DNA from: Pseudomonas sp. ADAK13
GTDB lineage: Bacteria > Pseudomonadota > Gammaproteobacteria > Pseudomonadales > Pseudomonadaceae
Length of the DNA stretch: 64,000 bases
Direction: 5' to 3'
Assembly: GCF_012935715.1 (NCBI RefSeq)
Contig: NZ_CP052860.1
Location: forward strand, 7,236,099-7,300,098
Of the stretch, positions 8,503-16,535 are shown one piece after another. Both the position numbers and the translations under genes were made by a program. The notes below the pieces were generated by a model. The model worked only from the letters and a program-made list of their open reading frames with translations. It searched no databases and was not told where the DNA came from. Within the stretch, counting starts at the first letter, position 1. Each line of letters starts with the position of its first letter.

Positions 8503-9622
8503 GGACAGGCTCCTGGCGGGCGGCCGGGCGGGTGTCGACCGTGGCGATCACCGACATGCCCGGCAGAATCCGCGACTCGCCGGGCTCCAGGCGGATCTTC
8601 ACCGGGAACCGCTGGACGATCTTGGTGAAGTTGCCGGTGGCGTTGTCCGGCGGCAACAGCGCGAACACCGCACCGGAGCCGGGGGCGATGCTCTCCACTT
8701 GGCCGTGCCAGTGCGCGCCGGAAAAGCTGTCCACCGAGATGTCCACCGATTGCCCGGGCGCCATGTGCTGCAACTGGGTTTCCTTGTAGTTGGCAATCAC
8801 ATACGCCTGCTCCACCGGCACCACCGCCAGCAGCGGCAGGCCGGGCATCACGTATTGCTGGCGACGGACCTTGCGCTGGCCCACCACCCCGTCGAAAGGC
8901 GCGCGAATCTCGGTGTCCTTCAGCGCATTGCGGGCCAGGGACAGGTTGGCCTGGGCCTCGCCGATGCGCGCCTGATGCTCGACGACTTGCGCCTGCGCCT
9001 GCTGCCGACGCGCCTGCAAAACCTGCAACTGCGCTTGTTGCCGGGCGACCTGGGCGCTCGCTTGCACCAGCGCTGCCTGGGCCTTGGCCTGGCTGGCGCT
9101 GACGGTTTCCAGATGCTGGGCGCTGGCAACCTGCTGCGCGACCAATTCGCGGTAACGCTGATAATCGAGCCGCGCGCGCCGGGCTTCGGCCTCGCCACTG
9201 CTCAGCTGCGCCCGGGCCTGGGCGATGCGTTGCTGTTGCTCGCTCATTTGCGCGTCGAGGGTTTGCACGCTGGCCTGTTGCGCGGTGGCGGCGGCCTGCG
9301 CCTGTTGCAGTTGTGCCTGGGCGCTGTTGAGGCGCTCGGTGAAGTCCCGGTCGTCGATACGCACCAATACATCACCGGCCTTGACCGCCTGGTTGTCCTC
9401 CACCAGCACCTGGGCGACATACCCGGCGATGCGCGGGCTGATGGCGACCCAATCGGCGCGCACATAGGCGTCGTCGGTTTCCTCAAGAAAGCGCCCCCAT
9501 TGCCACCAGTACCCGGCAAAGGCGGCGAGCCCCACCAGCGTAGCCAGAGAAGCAGTGGTCACCAGGGCACGACGATGACGTTGCATTACAGACAGGCGAA
9601 TGGGTTCAACAGCCTGGTTCAT
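8492..9622 (-). CDS. HlyD/EmrA-type membrane fusion protein of efflux pump
   Basis: 376 residues. One N-terminal membrane helix (residues ~20-40) is followed by the lipoyl half-motif (YVRADWVAISPRIAGYVAQVLVEDNQAVKAGDVLVRID), a long alanine/glutamine-rich coiled-coil hairpin (~95-210), the second lipoyl half (LKDTEIRAPFDGVVGQRKVRRQQYV), and a beta-barrel region. This is the periplasmic adaptor joining the DHA2 pump to the outer-membrane channel. ATGA overlap with the channel gene upstream and 11-base overlap with the pump gene downstream show one operon. Confidence 0.93.
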   Translation of the reverse strand: MNQAVEPIRLSVMQRHRRALVTTASLATLVGLAAFAGYWWQWGRFLEETDDAYVRADWVAISPRIAGYVAQVLVEDNQAVKAGDVLVRIDDRDFTERLNSAQAQLQQAQAAATAQQASVQTLDAQMSEQQQRIAQARAQLSSGEAEARRARLDYQRYRELVAQQVASAQHLETVSASQAKAQAALVQASAQVARQQAQLQVLQARRQQAQAQVVEHQARIGEAQANLSLARNALKDTEIRAPFDGVVGQRKVRRQQYVMPGLPLLAVVPVEQAYVIANYKETQLQHMAPGQSVDISVDSFSGAHWHGQVESIAPGSGAVFALLPPDNATGNFTKIVQRFPVKIRLEPGESRILPGMSVIATVDTRPAARQEPVHGG

Positions 9623-11073
9623 GGTGTGGCTCCATTGACTACAGCGACAGATAAGGGGGCGGTTTGATCGTCACGCTGCCAGCCGCCACCGAGGGCCTGG
9701 AACAGGTCGATCTGGCGATTGATCAAGCGCAGGTCGGACTCGGCCACGCGGGCTTCAAGGCCTACCAGGCTGCGTTCGCTGTCCAGCAGTTGCAGGGCAT
9801 CCAGTGCACCGGCGTGGTAGCCGCGGGAGGCCAGGTCGAAGGCACGGCGGTTGTTGTCCAGGGCTGCGGTCAACGCCTGGCGACGCTGCTGCTCGCCCTG
9901 ATACAAGGCCATGGCTTGCTCGACCTGCTTCAACGCGTTGAGCACGGTGCCGTCAAACCTCGCCAGGGCCTGGCGGGCTTCGGCCTGGCTCTGCTTGACC
10001 CTCGCCTGGGCGATCTGGCGGTTGGGAAAACGCCAGGACACCAGCGGGCCCACGGAATACACCGTCGCGTAGTGGTCCCCCAGCTTGCCCAGGCTGCTGG
10101 CAGACGAACCGAGCATCGCGCCGAAGGTAATGCGCGGATAAAGCTCGGCCCGGGACAGGCCCACTGTCAAGGTGGCAGCGCGCAGTTGCCCCTCGGCGCG
10201 GCGGATATCCGGCCGGCGTTGCACCAGCGCCCAGCCCTCGCCCACCGGCAACGGCGCTTGCAACTGCGGGCTTTGGGCACAACGGTGTGGCGTCACTTGT
10301 TCCGGCGGTAAACCGCTGAGCACCGCCAACTCAAATAAGGCGCTGCTGCGCCGGGCCGTGAACATCGGCAAGGGCGCGCGGGTTTCTTCCAGCAGGCCTT
10401 GCAAACGCGTCAGGTCCAGGTCCGTCGCCGCGCCGGCCTTTTGCAGCTTTTGCGTGACCGCGACGCTTTGCTCCAGCACCTGCACCGAGTGCGCCTGCAC
10501 CTGCGCTTGCAACCCATAGACACACGCCTGGGCATAGGCACGGGCGGTCTGCGCGGCCACCGTCACCCGCAACTCGTCCTCCAGCGCCCGGGCCACCTGG
10601 GCATCCGCCCGTGCTGCGGCGATGCGGTAGCGTACCTCGCCCCACAGGTCGAGGGTGTAGCTCAGGGAAAACTCTGGGGTGTGGCTCCATTCGGCACCGG
10701 CATGGCCGTGGGTGGCCTGGGCCAGGGTCTGGTCATCACGGCTGCGACCGTAGGCCAGGCCATAGTCCAGGGAAGTGGACGGCAGGCGCTCGCCATCTGC
10801 CTGTTCCAGCCGCGCCAGCAAGGCGTCGACGTGGGCCGCAGCGGCCTCAAGGTCTTTGTTCTGGTGCAGGGCCCGTGCTACCAGGGCGTCCAGCTGCGGG
10901 TCGCGGTACAGCTGCCACCAACGGGCGGCCAACGGCTCGGCTGACTCGACCGAGAGCCGCGGCGGCACCTGCGCCGTGACGGTCGACGGCTTGCCGGCCA
11001 CGCCACTGCACCCGGCCAATACGCTCAACAGGGCGATGGGTATCCATGGATGAAAAGAAGGGCTGTGCATCAC
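9619..11073 (-). CDS. Outer-membrane efflux lipoprotein (NodT family)
   Basis: 484 residues with a lipoprotein signal peptide (LLSVLAGCSG, acylated Cys at ~residue 22). Two repeated outer-membrane-efflux-protein halves follow, including RWWQLYRDPQLDALVARAL near the N-terminus and RRPDIRRAEGQLRAATLTVGLSRAELYPRI in the middle. Both are signatures of the TolC/OprM-like NodT family. It forms the exit duct of the pump. It is the first gene of the operon, 111 bp downstream of the AraC-type gene on the same strand. Confidence 0.92.
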   Translation of the reverse strand: MMHSPSFHPWIPIALLSVLAGCSGVAGKPSTVTAQVPPRLSVESAEPLAARWWQLYRDPQLDALVARALHQNKDLEAAAAHVDALLARLEQADGERLPSTSLDYGLAYGRSRDDQTLAQATHGHAGAEWSHTPEFSLSYTLDLWGEVRYRIAAARADAQVARALEDELRVTVAAQTARAYAQACVYGLQAQVQAHSVQVLEQSVAVTQKLQKAGAATDLDLTRLQGLLEETRAPLPMFTARRSSALFELAVLSGLPPEQVTPHRCAQSPQLQAPLPVGEGWALVQRRPDIRRAEGQLRAATLTVGLSRAELYPRITFGAMLGSSASSLGKLGDHYATVYSVGPLVSWRFPNRQIAQARVKQSQAEARQALARFDGTVLNALKQVEQAMALYQGEQQRRQALTAALDNNRRAFDLASRGYHAGALDALQLLDSERSLVGLEARVAESDLRLINRQIDLFQALGGGWQRDDQTAPLSVAVVNGATP

Positions 11074-11184
11074 AAGGCTCGCTCAAGAAGGAGCCTTGCA
11101 GGTTAGGCAGGTGGCCTGTCCGATTCGCCCGCGTCAGGGCCATGTATCGTCGCTAAACGGACAACAACGTTACATGACGCAACA

Positions 11185-11928
11185 CTACGCCCCCGGCCGG
11201 AAATGACTCGGCGGATAACCCAGCGACCGACGAAACATCGCACTGAACGCACTCGGGCTCTGATACCCATGCTCCAGCGCCACCTCCAGAATCGACACGC
11301 CCTGGGCCAGCAGCTTCAAACTCAAGGCCAGCCGGGCACGCTTGCGCCATTCGCCGAAGCTCATGCCCAACTCGCGCTGGAACACCCGGCTCAGGGTACG
11401 GGCGCTCATGTTCAGGCTGTCGGCCCAGGATTCCAGGCTGCTGTCATCAGAGGGGTTGCGGATGAAATGCGTGCACAGCCGGGCCAGCCGCGTCTCGCCG
11501 GGCACCGGCACGTGCATCGCCACCACCGGTGCGGCCAGCAATTCCATGCGGATCAACTCGACCATGGCCTGCAACCGCGGGCTGTTATGCCCGGCGATCA
11601 GGGTGGCGGCAACGATCAGTTCCCGCAGCAACGCCGACACCTCGATCACCTGGCAGGTACGCCCCAGCCCCGGCTCGGCCTCGGGCATCAGGAACAGCGT
11701 GCGCATGTGCACTTCGCCAGCCATGCGGATTTCGTGCGGGGTGCCGGCAGGCACCCACAGCGCATGCCCGGACGGCACCAGCCAACTGCCCTGGGCGGTG
11801 CTGACCACCATCACCCCGGACACCCCGTGGATCAGTTGTGCCTGGGCGTGGCAATGGGGATGCACCACGTCGTCGTTGCGGTAGTTGTCGGCATAGGCTT
11901 CAAGCCATGGGCGGGGTTGGCTGTTCAT
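11185..11928 (-). CDS. AraC-family regulator with N-terminal cupin domain
   Basis: 247 residues. Residues ~20-90 form a cupin-like sensor (HPHCHAQAQLIHGVSGVM, then LVPSGHALWVPAGTPHEI). The C-terminal part has two helix-turn-helix units (LESWADSLNMSARTLSRVFQ, and ILEVALEHGYQSPSAFSAMF). It lies just upstream of the efflux operon on the same strand and is the natural candidate regulator, perhaps co-transcribed. The inducer is unknown. Confidence 0.9.
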   Translation of the reverse strand: MNSQPRPWLEAYADNYRNDDVVHPHCHAQAQLIHGVSGVMVVSTAQGSWLVPSGHALWVPAGTPHEIRMAGEVHMRTLFLMPEAEPGLGRTCQVIEVSALLRELIVAATLIAGHNSPRLQAMVELIRMELLAAPVVAMHVPVPGETRLARLCTHFIRNPSDDSSLESWADSLNMSARTLSRVFQRELGMSFGEWRKRARLALSLKLLAQGVSILEVALEHGYQSPSAFSAMFRRSLGYPPSHFRPGA

Positions 11929-12089
11929 CGGCTCAGGTCTCGCGTCAATCAGGCATTGATTCTAGCGAAAAGCCCCGTGGCGAAAACGATAGATATAGAC
12001 AGCCATCGTCGCATTCCAGACAGCCGGTGAACTTGTGAGCCGCCCCGTCAGTCAGCTAATGGGGCACTCTGAAAAAGGTTGGGTGGGCG

Positions 12090-12890
12090 ATGCGTATTTC
12101 GTTGGAGCAACAAGTGGCGCTGGTGACGGGCGCCAGTTCCGGGATCGGCGCGGGGGCAGCCAAGGCCCTGGCAGAGGCCGGTGCCGCCGTGGTGCTGAAC
12201 TACAACGCCCAGGCCGCGCCGGCTGAAGCCTTGGCGGCGCAGATCAATGCCAACGGCGGCCGGGCGATTGCGATTGGCGCCGATGTGTCGAAAGAAGCCG
12301 ATGTGGAGCGGCTGTTTGCGCAAACCCTTGAGGCGTTCGGGCACCTGGACATTCTGGTGGCCAACTCGGGCATGCAAAAAGATGCCGCCGCCGTCGACAT
12401 GACCCTCGACGACTGGAACGCCGTAATCGGCGTCAACCTCACCGGCCAGTTCCTGTGCGCCCGTGCGGCCCTGCGAATCTTCAATCGCCAGGGCATCCGC
12501 GAAGGGGTGTCCCGGGCCGCCGGAAAAATCATCCACATGAGCTCGGTGCACCAGGTGATTCCCTGGGCCGGGCACGTGAATTACGCCGCGTCCAAGGGTG
12601 GCGTTGAAATGCTGATGCGCACCCTGGCCCAGGAAGTCAGCCAGCAGCGCATCCGCATCAACGGCGTCGCACCCGGCGCGATTCGCACCGCGATCAACCG
12701 TGCCGCCACCGAAGGCGCGGCCGAGGTGGAACTGCTCAAATTGATTCCCTATGGCCGCGTGGGTGACGTCGAAGACGTGGCCAATGCGGTGGTGTGGCTG
12801 GCCAGTGACGCCTCCGACTATGTGGTGGGCAGCACCCTGTTTATTGACGGCGGCATGAGCCTTTATCCGGAGTTTCGTGGCAATGGTTGA
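12090..12890 (+). CDS. Short-chain dehydrogenase/reductase, glucose 1-dehydrogenase-like
   Basis: 266 residues with the classical SDR pattern: the cofactor loop VTGASSGIGAG near residue 14, an active-site Ser in IIHMSSVHQ, and YAASK (Tyr/Lys). The C-terminus VVGSTLFIDGGMSLYPEFRGNG matches glucose 1-dehydrogenase-like SDRs. Residues after the second strand (NYNAQ) lack a clear acidic residue, which hints at NADP(H). It overlaps the GH15 gene downstream by 14 bases, so the pair is co-translated and probably works on a sugar or sugar polymer; the actual substrate is unknown. Confidence 0.88.
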   Translation: MRISLEQQVALVTGASSGIGAGAAKALAEAGAAVVLNYNAQAAPAEALAAQINANGGRAIAIGADVSKEADVERLFAQTLEAFGHLDILVANSGMQKDAAAVDMTLDDWNAVIGVNLTGQFLCARAALRIFNRQGIREGVSRAAGKIIHMSSVHQVIPWAGHVNYAASKGGVEMLMRTLAQEVSQQRIRINGVAPGAIRTAINRAATEGAAEVELLKLIPYGRVGDVEDVANAVVWLASDASDYVVGSTLFIDGGMSLYPEFRGNG

Positions 12891-14709
12891 TTTGAAAAAC
12901 GAACCACAAAGTGCAATCGATGCCCACGGCATCATTGGCGACATGCGCAGTGCGGCGCTGGTCAACGACAAGGGCAGCATCGACTTTTTCTGCTGGCCGG
13001 AATTCGACAGCCCCTCGATCTTTTGCTCATTGCTCGACTCCCCCGCCGCCGGGATATTCCAGCTCACACCGGACCTGCCCGACGCCCGCCGCGAGCAGAT
13101 TTACCTGCCGGACACCAACGTGCTGCAAACCCGCTGGTTGAGCAATGACGCGGTGGTGGAAGTCACCGACTTCCTGACCATCAGCGAAGAAGCCGACGAC
13201 CTGCCCATCCTGATCCGTCGGGTGCGGGTGGTCAGCGGCAAGGCGACCATTCACCTGCGCTGCGCGGTTCGCCATGACTATGCCCGCGCCCCCACCCGCG
13301 CCACGCTGGATGACGCCGACGTGTGCTTTGAGGCACCAGGCCAACCCGGCCTGCGCCTGACCGGCAGCCACGCCATGCAGCTGGAAGGCGACGCCGCTGT
13401 GGCGACCTTTGAACTGGGCCACGAAGAAGGCGCCGAATTTGTCCTCGGCGGCGTGGACGATGCCCGGGTCAAAAGCGACTGCACCGACCTGTGCCTGGAA
13501 CGCACCCTGAAATTCTGGCGCGGCTGGATCGCCCAGTCCAACTACCGTGGGCGCTGGCGCGAGATGGTCAATCGCTCGGCCCTGGCCCTGAAGCTTCTGA
13601 CCTCGCGCAAACACGGCGCCATCCTTGCCGCCGCCACCTTCGGCCTGCCGGAAACCCCCGGCGGCGAGCGCAATTGGGACTACCGCTATACCTGGATCCG
13701 CGACGCCTCGTTTACCGTCTACGCCTTTATGCGCCTGGGGTTTATCGAGGAAGCCAACGGCTACATGCGCTGGCTGAAAGGCCGCGTCGGTGACTGCAGT
13801 GATCAGCCGATGAAAATCAACATCCTGTATGGCATCGATGGCCGCCAGGAACTGCCGGAAACCGAACTGAGCCACCTCAGCGGCCACGGCGGTGCGCAAC
13901 CGGTGCGCATCGGCAACGAAGCCTACGACCAGGTGCAGCTGGATATCTATGGCGAGCTGATGGACGCGGTGTACCTGGTCAACAAATACGGCGAAGCCAT
14001 TTCCCACGAGGGCTGGAAACACACCGTGGAAGTGGCCGATCAGGTCTGCGAAACCTGGAACCACAAAGACGTCGGTATCTGGGAAATGCGCGGCGAGCAG
14101 CATCACTTCCTGCATTCGCGGCTGATGTGCTGGGTGGCCCTGGACCGGGCGATCCGCCTGGCGTCCAAGCGTTCGCTGCCGGCGCCGTTTGCGCGCTGGG
14201 ACCAGACGCGCCAGGCGATCTACGCAGACATCTGGAGCAACTTCTGGAACGAAGATCGCGGGCACTTTGTGCAGCATATCGGCAGCACCGCACTGGATGG
14301 CTCGATGCTGTTGATGCCGCTGGTGCGCTTTGTGGCGGCGACGGACCCGCGCTGGTTGTCGACACTGAAAGCAATCGAGAAAAGCCTGGTGCGCGACGGC
14401 ATGGTGTACCGCTACCGCAACGACGACAGCCAGATTGACGGTTTGCAAGGCACCGAAGGCGCGTTTGCCGCGTGTTCGTTCTGGTACGTGGAATGCCTGG
14501 CGCGGGCCGGCCAAGTGGAAAAGGCCCACCTGGAGTTTGAGCAGTTGCTGCGCTATGCCAATCCGTTGGGGTTGTATGCCGAAGAGTTCGATAACCAGGC
14601 CCGGCATTTGGGGAATACACCACAGGCGTTGAGCCATTTGGCGTTGATCAGCGCGGCGACATTCCTGGACCGGAAGTTGAGCGGGGTGAAGACGGTTTGG
14701 CAGCCGTGA
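12877..14709 (+). CDS. Glycoside hydrolase family 15 protein (glucoamylase/trehalase-like)
   Basis: 610 residues. The N-terminal ~220 residues are the beta-rich domain (AALVNDKGSIDFFCWPEFDSPS). The rest is the (alpha/alpha)6 barrel of GH15, with ERNWDYRYTWIRDASFTVYA near residue 265 and the Glu-bearing segment GTEGAFAACSFWYVECLA near residue 525. No signal peptide is visible, so it is cytoplasmic. Bacterial relatives act on trehalose or alpha-glucans, and many are uncharacterised. The GTG start overlaps the SDR gene; an ATG two codons later is an alternative start. Confidence 0.9.
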   Translation: MAMVDLKNEPQSAIDAHGIIGDMRSAALVNDKGSIDFFCWPEFDSPSIFCSLLDSPAAGIFQLTPDLPDARREQIYLPDTNVLQTRWLSNDAVVEVTDFLTISEEADDLPILIRRVRVVSGKATIHLRCAVRHDYARAPTRATLDDADVCFEAPGQPGLRLTGSHAMQLEGDAAVATFELGHEEGAEFVLGGVDDARVKSDCTDLCLERTLKFWRGWIAQSNYRGRWREMVNRSALALKLLTSRKHGAILAAATFGLPETPGGERNWDYRYTWIRDASFTVYAFMRLGFIEEANGYMRWLKGRVGDCSDQPMKINILYGIDGRQELPETELSHLSGHGGAQPVRIGNEAYDQVQLDIYGELMDAVYLVNKYGEAISHEGWKHTVEVADQVCETWNHKDVGIWEMRGEQHHFLHSRLMCWVALDRAIRLASKRSLPAPFARWDQTRQAIYADIWSNFWNEDRGHFVQHIGSTALDGSMLLMPLVRFVAATDPRWLSTLKAIEKSLVRDGMVYRYRNDDSQIDGLQGTEGAFAACSFWYVECLARAGQVEKAHLEFEQLLRYANPLGLYAEEFDNQARHLGNTPQALSHLALISAATFLDRKLSGVKTVWQP

Positions 14710-14742
14710 GGCCTTACCCCCTCTGACCACAACAGATTAACC

Positions 14743-14833
14743 CTGTGGGAGCTGGCTTGCCTGCGATAGCGGTGTTTCAGTTATTGATGCATGAGCTGAT
14801 CCAACGCTATCGCAGGCAAGCCAGCTCCCACAA
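14743..14833. repeat. REPIN
   Basis: The left arm CTGTGGGAGCTGGCTTGCCT and right arm AGGCAAGCCAGCTCCCACA are mirror images. Inside is a second dyad (GCGATAGCG...CGCTATCGC). It is the same REP type as at 6498-6586, in the gap after the GH15 gene, and may also act as its transcript end. Confidence 0.88.
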
Positions 14834-14907
14834 GGACCGCACCAGACTTGGAGGCCAGGTATTCCCGATGCACAATGCGTAGCCCTTCGATCCATGCCAG
14901 GACTCCA

Positions 14908-15369
14908 ATGCGCCAGGTTCTACTGATCATCGACGTACAACCCTCCTTCGCTCCGCCCGACTGGCTGGTGGACGGCATCAACGCCCTGCTGGGCCGCATG
15001 CCGTCAGTGGCCACCGTCGAGCGCCACGACGAAAGCATCACCCCGTTCGCCCGCCAACTCGGCTGGCAGCCAGCGCCCGACGACAACAGCCTGATTGCCG
15101 CCGACCATGTCTTCATCAAACACGGCTACGCCCCCACGCCTGAAACCATCAGCCACCTGAAAAGCCTCGCGCCGGAGCGGGTACTGGTGTGCGGCATCCA
15201 GACCGACACCTGCGTACTGGCGGCCGGGTTTGCGTTGTTTGATGCGGGCTTGCAGCCCACCCTGATCAGCGACTTGACCCTGGGCTCATCGCTGGATCGC
15301 TCGGGGAAACTGGGGGCGGACTTGTGGCGGCATCACTTCAAACACATCGTCACCCGCGCAGAAATTTGA
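14908..15369 (+). CDS. Isochorismatase-like cysteine hydrolase
   Basis: 153 residues of the isochorismatase fold. The catalytic triad of the family is visible: Asp9 in LIIDVQPSF, Lys in FIKHGYAP, and Cys in GIQTDTCVLAAG. Relatives include nicotinamidases and carbamoylases, and the substrate cannot be named. The start at 14908 is the Met of MRQVLLIID, where family similarity begins. It stands alone between two REPINs. Confidence 0.85.
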   Translation: MRQVLLIIDVQPSFAPPDWLVDGINALLGRMPSVATVERHDESITPFARQLGWQPAPDDNSLIAADHVFIKHGYAPTPETISHLKSLAPERVLVCGIQTDTCVLAAGFALFDAGLQPTLISDLTLGSSLDRSGKLGADLWRHHFKHIVTRAEI

Positions 15370-15380
15370 CCCGCCCCCCA

Positions 15381-15512
15381 CTGTGGCGAGGGAGCTTGCT
15401 CCCGCTGGGGCGCGAAGCGGCTCCAAAAAGCTCACCGCAACCTGCCAGAAAGCACACAGTTAACAAAGCGGTCTGCTGCGCAGCCCAACGGGAGCAAGCT
15501 CCCTCGCCACAG
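15381..15512. repeat. REPIN of a second type
   Basis: The left arm CTGTGGCGAGGGAGCTTGCT and right arm AGCAAGCTCCCTCGCCACAG are perfect mirror images about 90 bp apart. The arms differ from the other two REPINs, so at least two REP families are active in this genome. It fills most of the gap between the isochorismatase and hydrolase genes. Confidence 0.88.
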
Positions 15513-15614
15513 GTGATCGTCTAGACAAGTAAAGCAATTGCAGCCTTTCGGATGACGTTCGGTAACCCGTTTGGTCTACAGTTCCACCACGTTCTCTCCA
15601 CCCTCGGAGGCTCC

Positions 15615-16535
15615 ATGCCCGCCCTCGCCCCATTGCTGCACGTGCGCACGCCCATGCTCGATATCGCCTACGAAGCCCATGGCCCGGAAGGCGGCGAGGT
15701 GGTGATTCTGCTGCACGGTTTTCCCTACGACCCGCGCGGCTATGACGAGATCGCTCCGGTGGTCGCCGAGCGTGGCTACCGGGTGCTGGTGCCGTACTTG
15801 CGCGGGTATGGCCCGACGCGTTTTATCAATGCCGGGGTGATGCGCTCCGGCCAGCAAGCGGCGCTGGCCAAAGACTTGCTGGATTTCATGGACGCCCTGT
15901 CCATCGAGACCGCCACGCTGGTGGGCTATGACTGGGGTGGACGCGCCGCGTGTATCGTCGCCGCGCTATGGCCTGAGCGGGTGCGTGGCCTGGTGACGGG
16001 CGATGGCTACAACATTCAGGATATTGCCGCGTCGACCCGGCCTCGGGCGCCGGAAAAAGAGCATCGGCTGTGGTACCAGTTTTACCTTCACACCCAACGC
16101 GGCGTCGACGGTTTGACCGCCAACCGACGTGAGTTCTGCCAGTTGCTGTGGGCGCTCTGGTCGCCGTCCTGGGCCGAGGGGCCGAGCCTGTACGGCAACA
16201 CCGCGCCTTCGTTCGATAACCCGGATTTTGTCGAGGTGGTGGTGCACTCCTACCGTCACCGCTTCATGTACGCACCGGGTGACCCAGCGCTGGAAAGCAT
16301 CGAACAGGCGCTGGTGCAGCCGCCGCCGATTTCGGTGCCGAGCATCTCGCTGTGCGGCGCCGATGACGGCGTGGGCCCGGCCCCGGTGGAAGATGAAGAC
16401 CTGGGGCTGTTCAGCGGGTTTTATCGCCGCGAGGTGCTGGCCGGTGTGGGCCACAACATTCCCCAGGAGGCGCCACAAGCCACCCTTGGGGCGATCTTCG
16501 AATTGCTGGCGCTCAGTCCCCGGCCGGAATCCTGA
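15615..16535 (+). CDS. Alpha/beta hydrolase, epoxide-hydrolase-like
   Basis: 306 residues. Visible are the oxyanion motif HGFPYDPRGYD near residue 36, the nucleophile elbow VGYDWGGRAA (Asp instead of Ser, as in epoxide hydrolases and haloalkane dehalogenases), and the catalytic His in GVGHNIPQE near the end. The substrate is unknown. An AGG ribosome site precedes the ATG. The last 23 bases overlap the 3' end of the convergent bphP gene. Confidence 0.87.
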   Translation: MPALAPLLHVRTPMLDIAYEAHGPEGGEVVILLHGFPYDPRGYDEIAPVVAERGYRVLVPYLRGYGPTRFINAGVMRSGQQAALAKDLLDFMDALSIETATLVGYDWGGRAACIVAALWPERVRGLVTGDGYNIQDIAASTRPRAPEKEHRLWYQFYLHTQRGVDGLTANRREFCQLLWALWSPSWAEGPSLYGNTAPSFDNPDFVEVVVHSYRHRFMYAPGDPALESIEQALVQPPPISVPSISLCGADDGVGPAPVEDEDLGLFSGFYRREVLAGVGHNIPQEAPQATLGAIFELLALSPRPES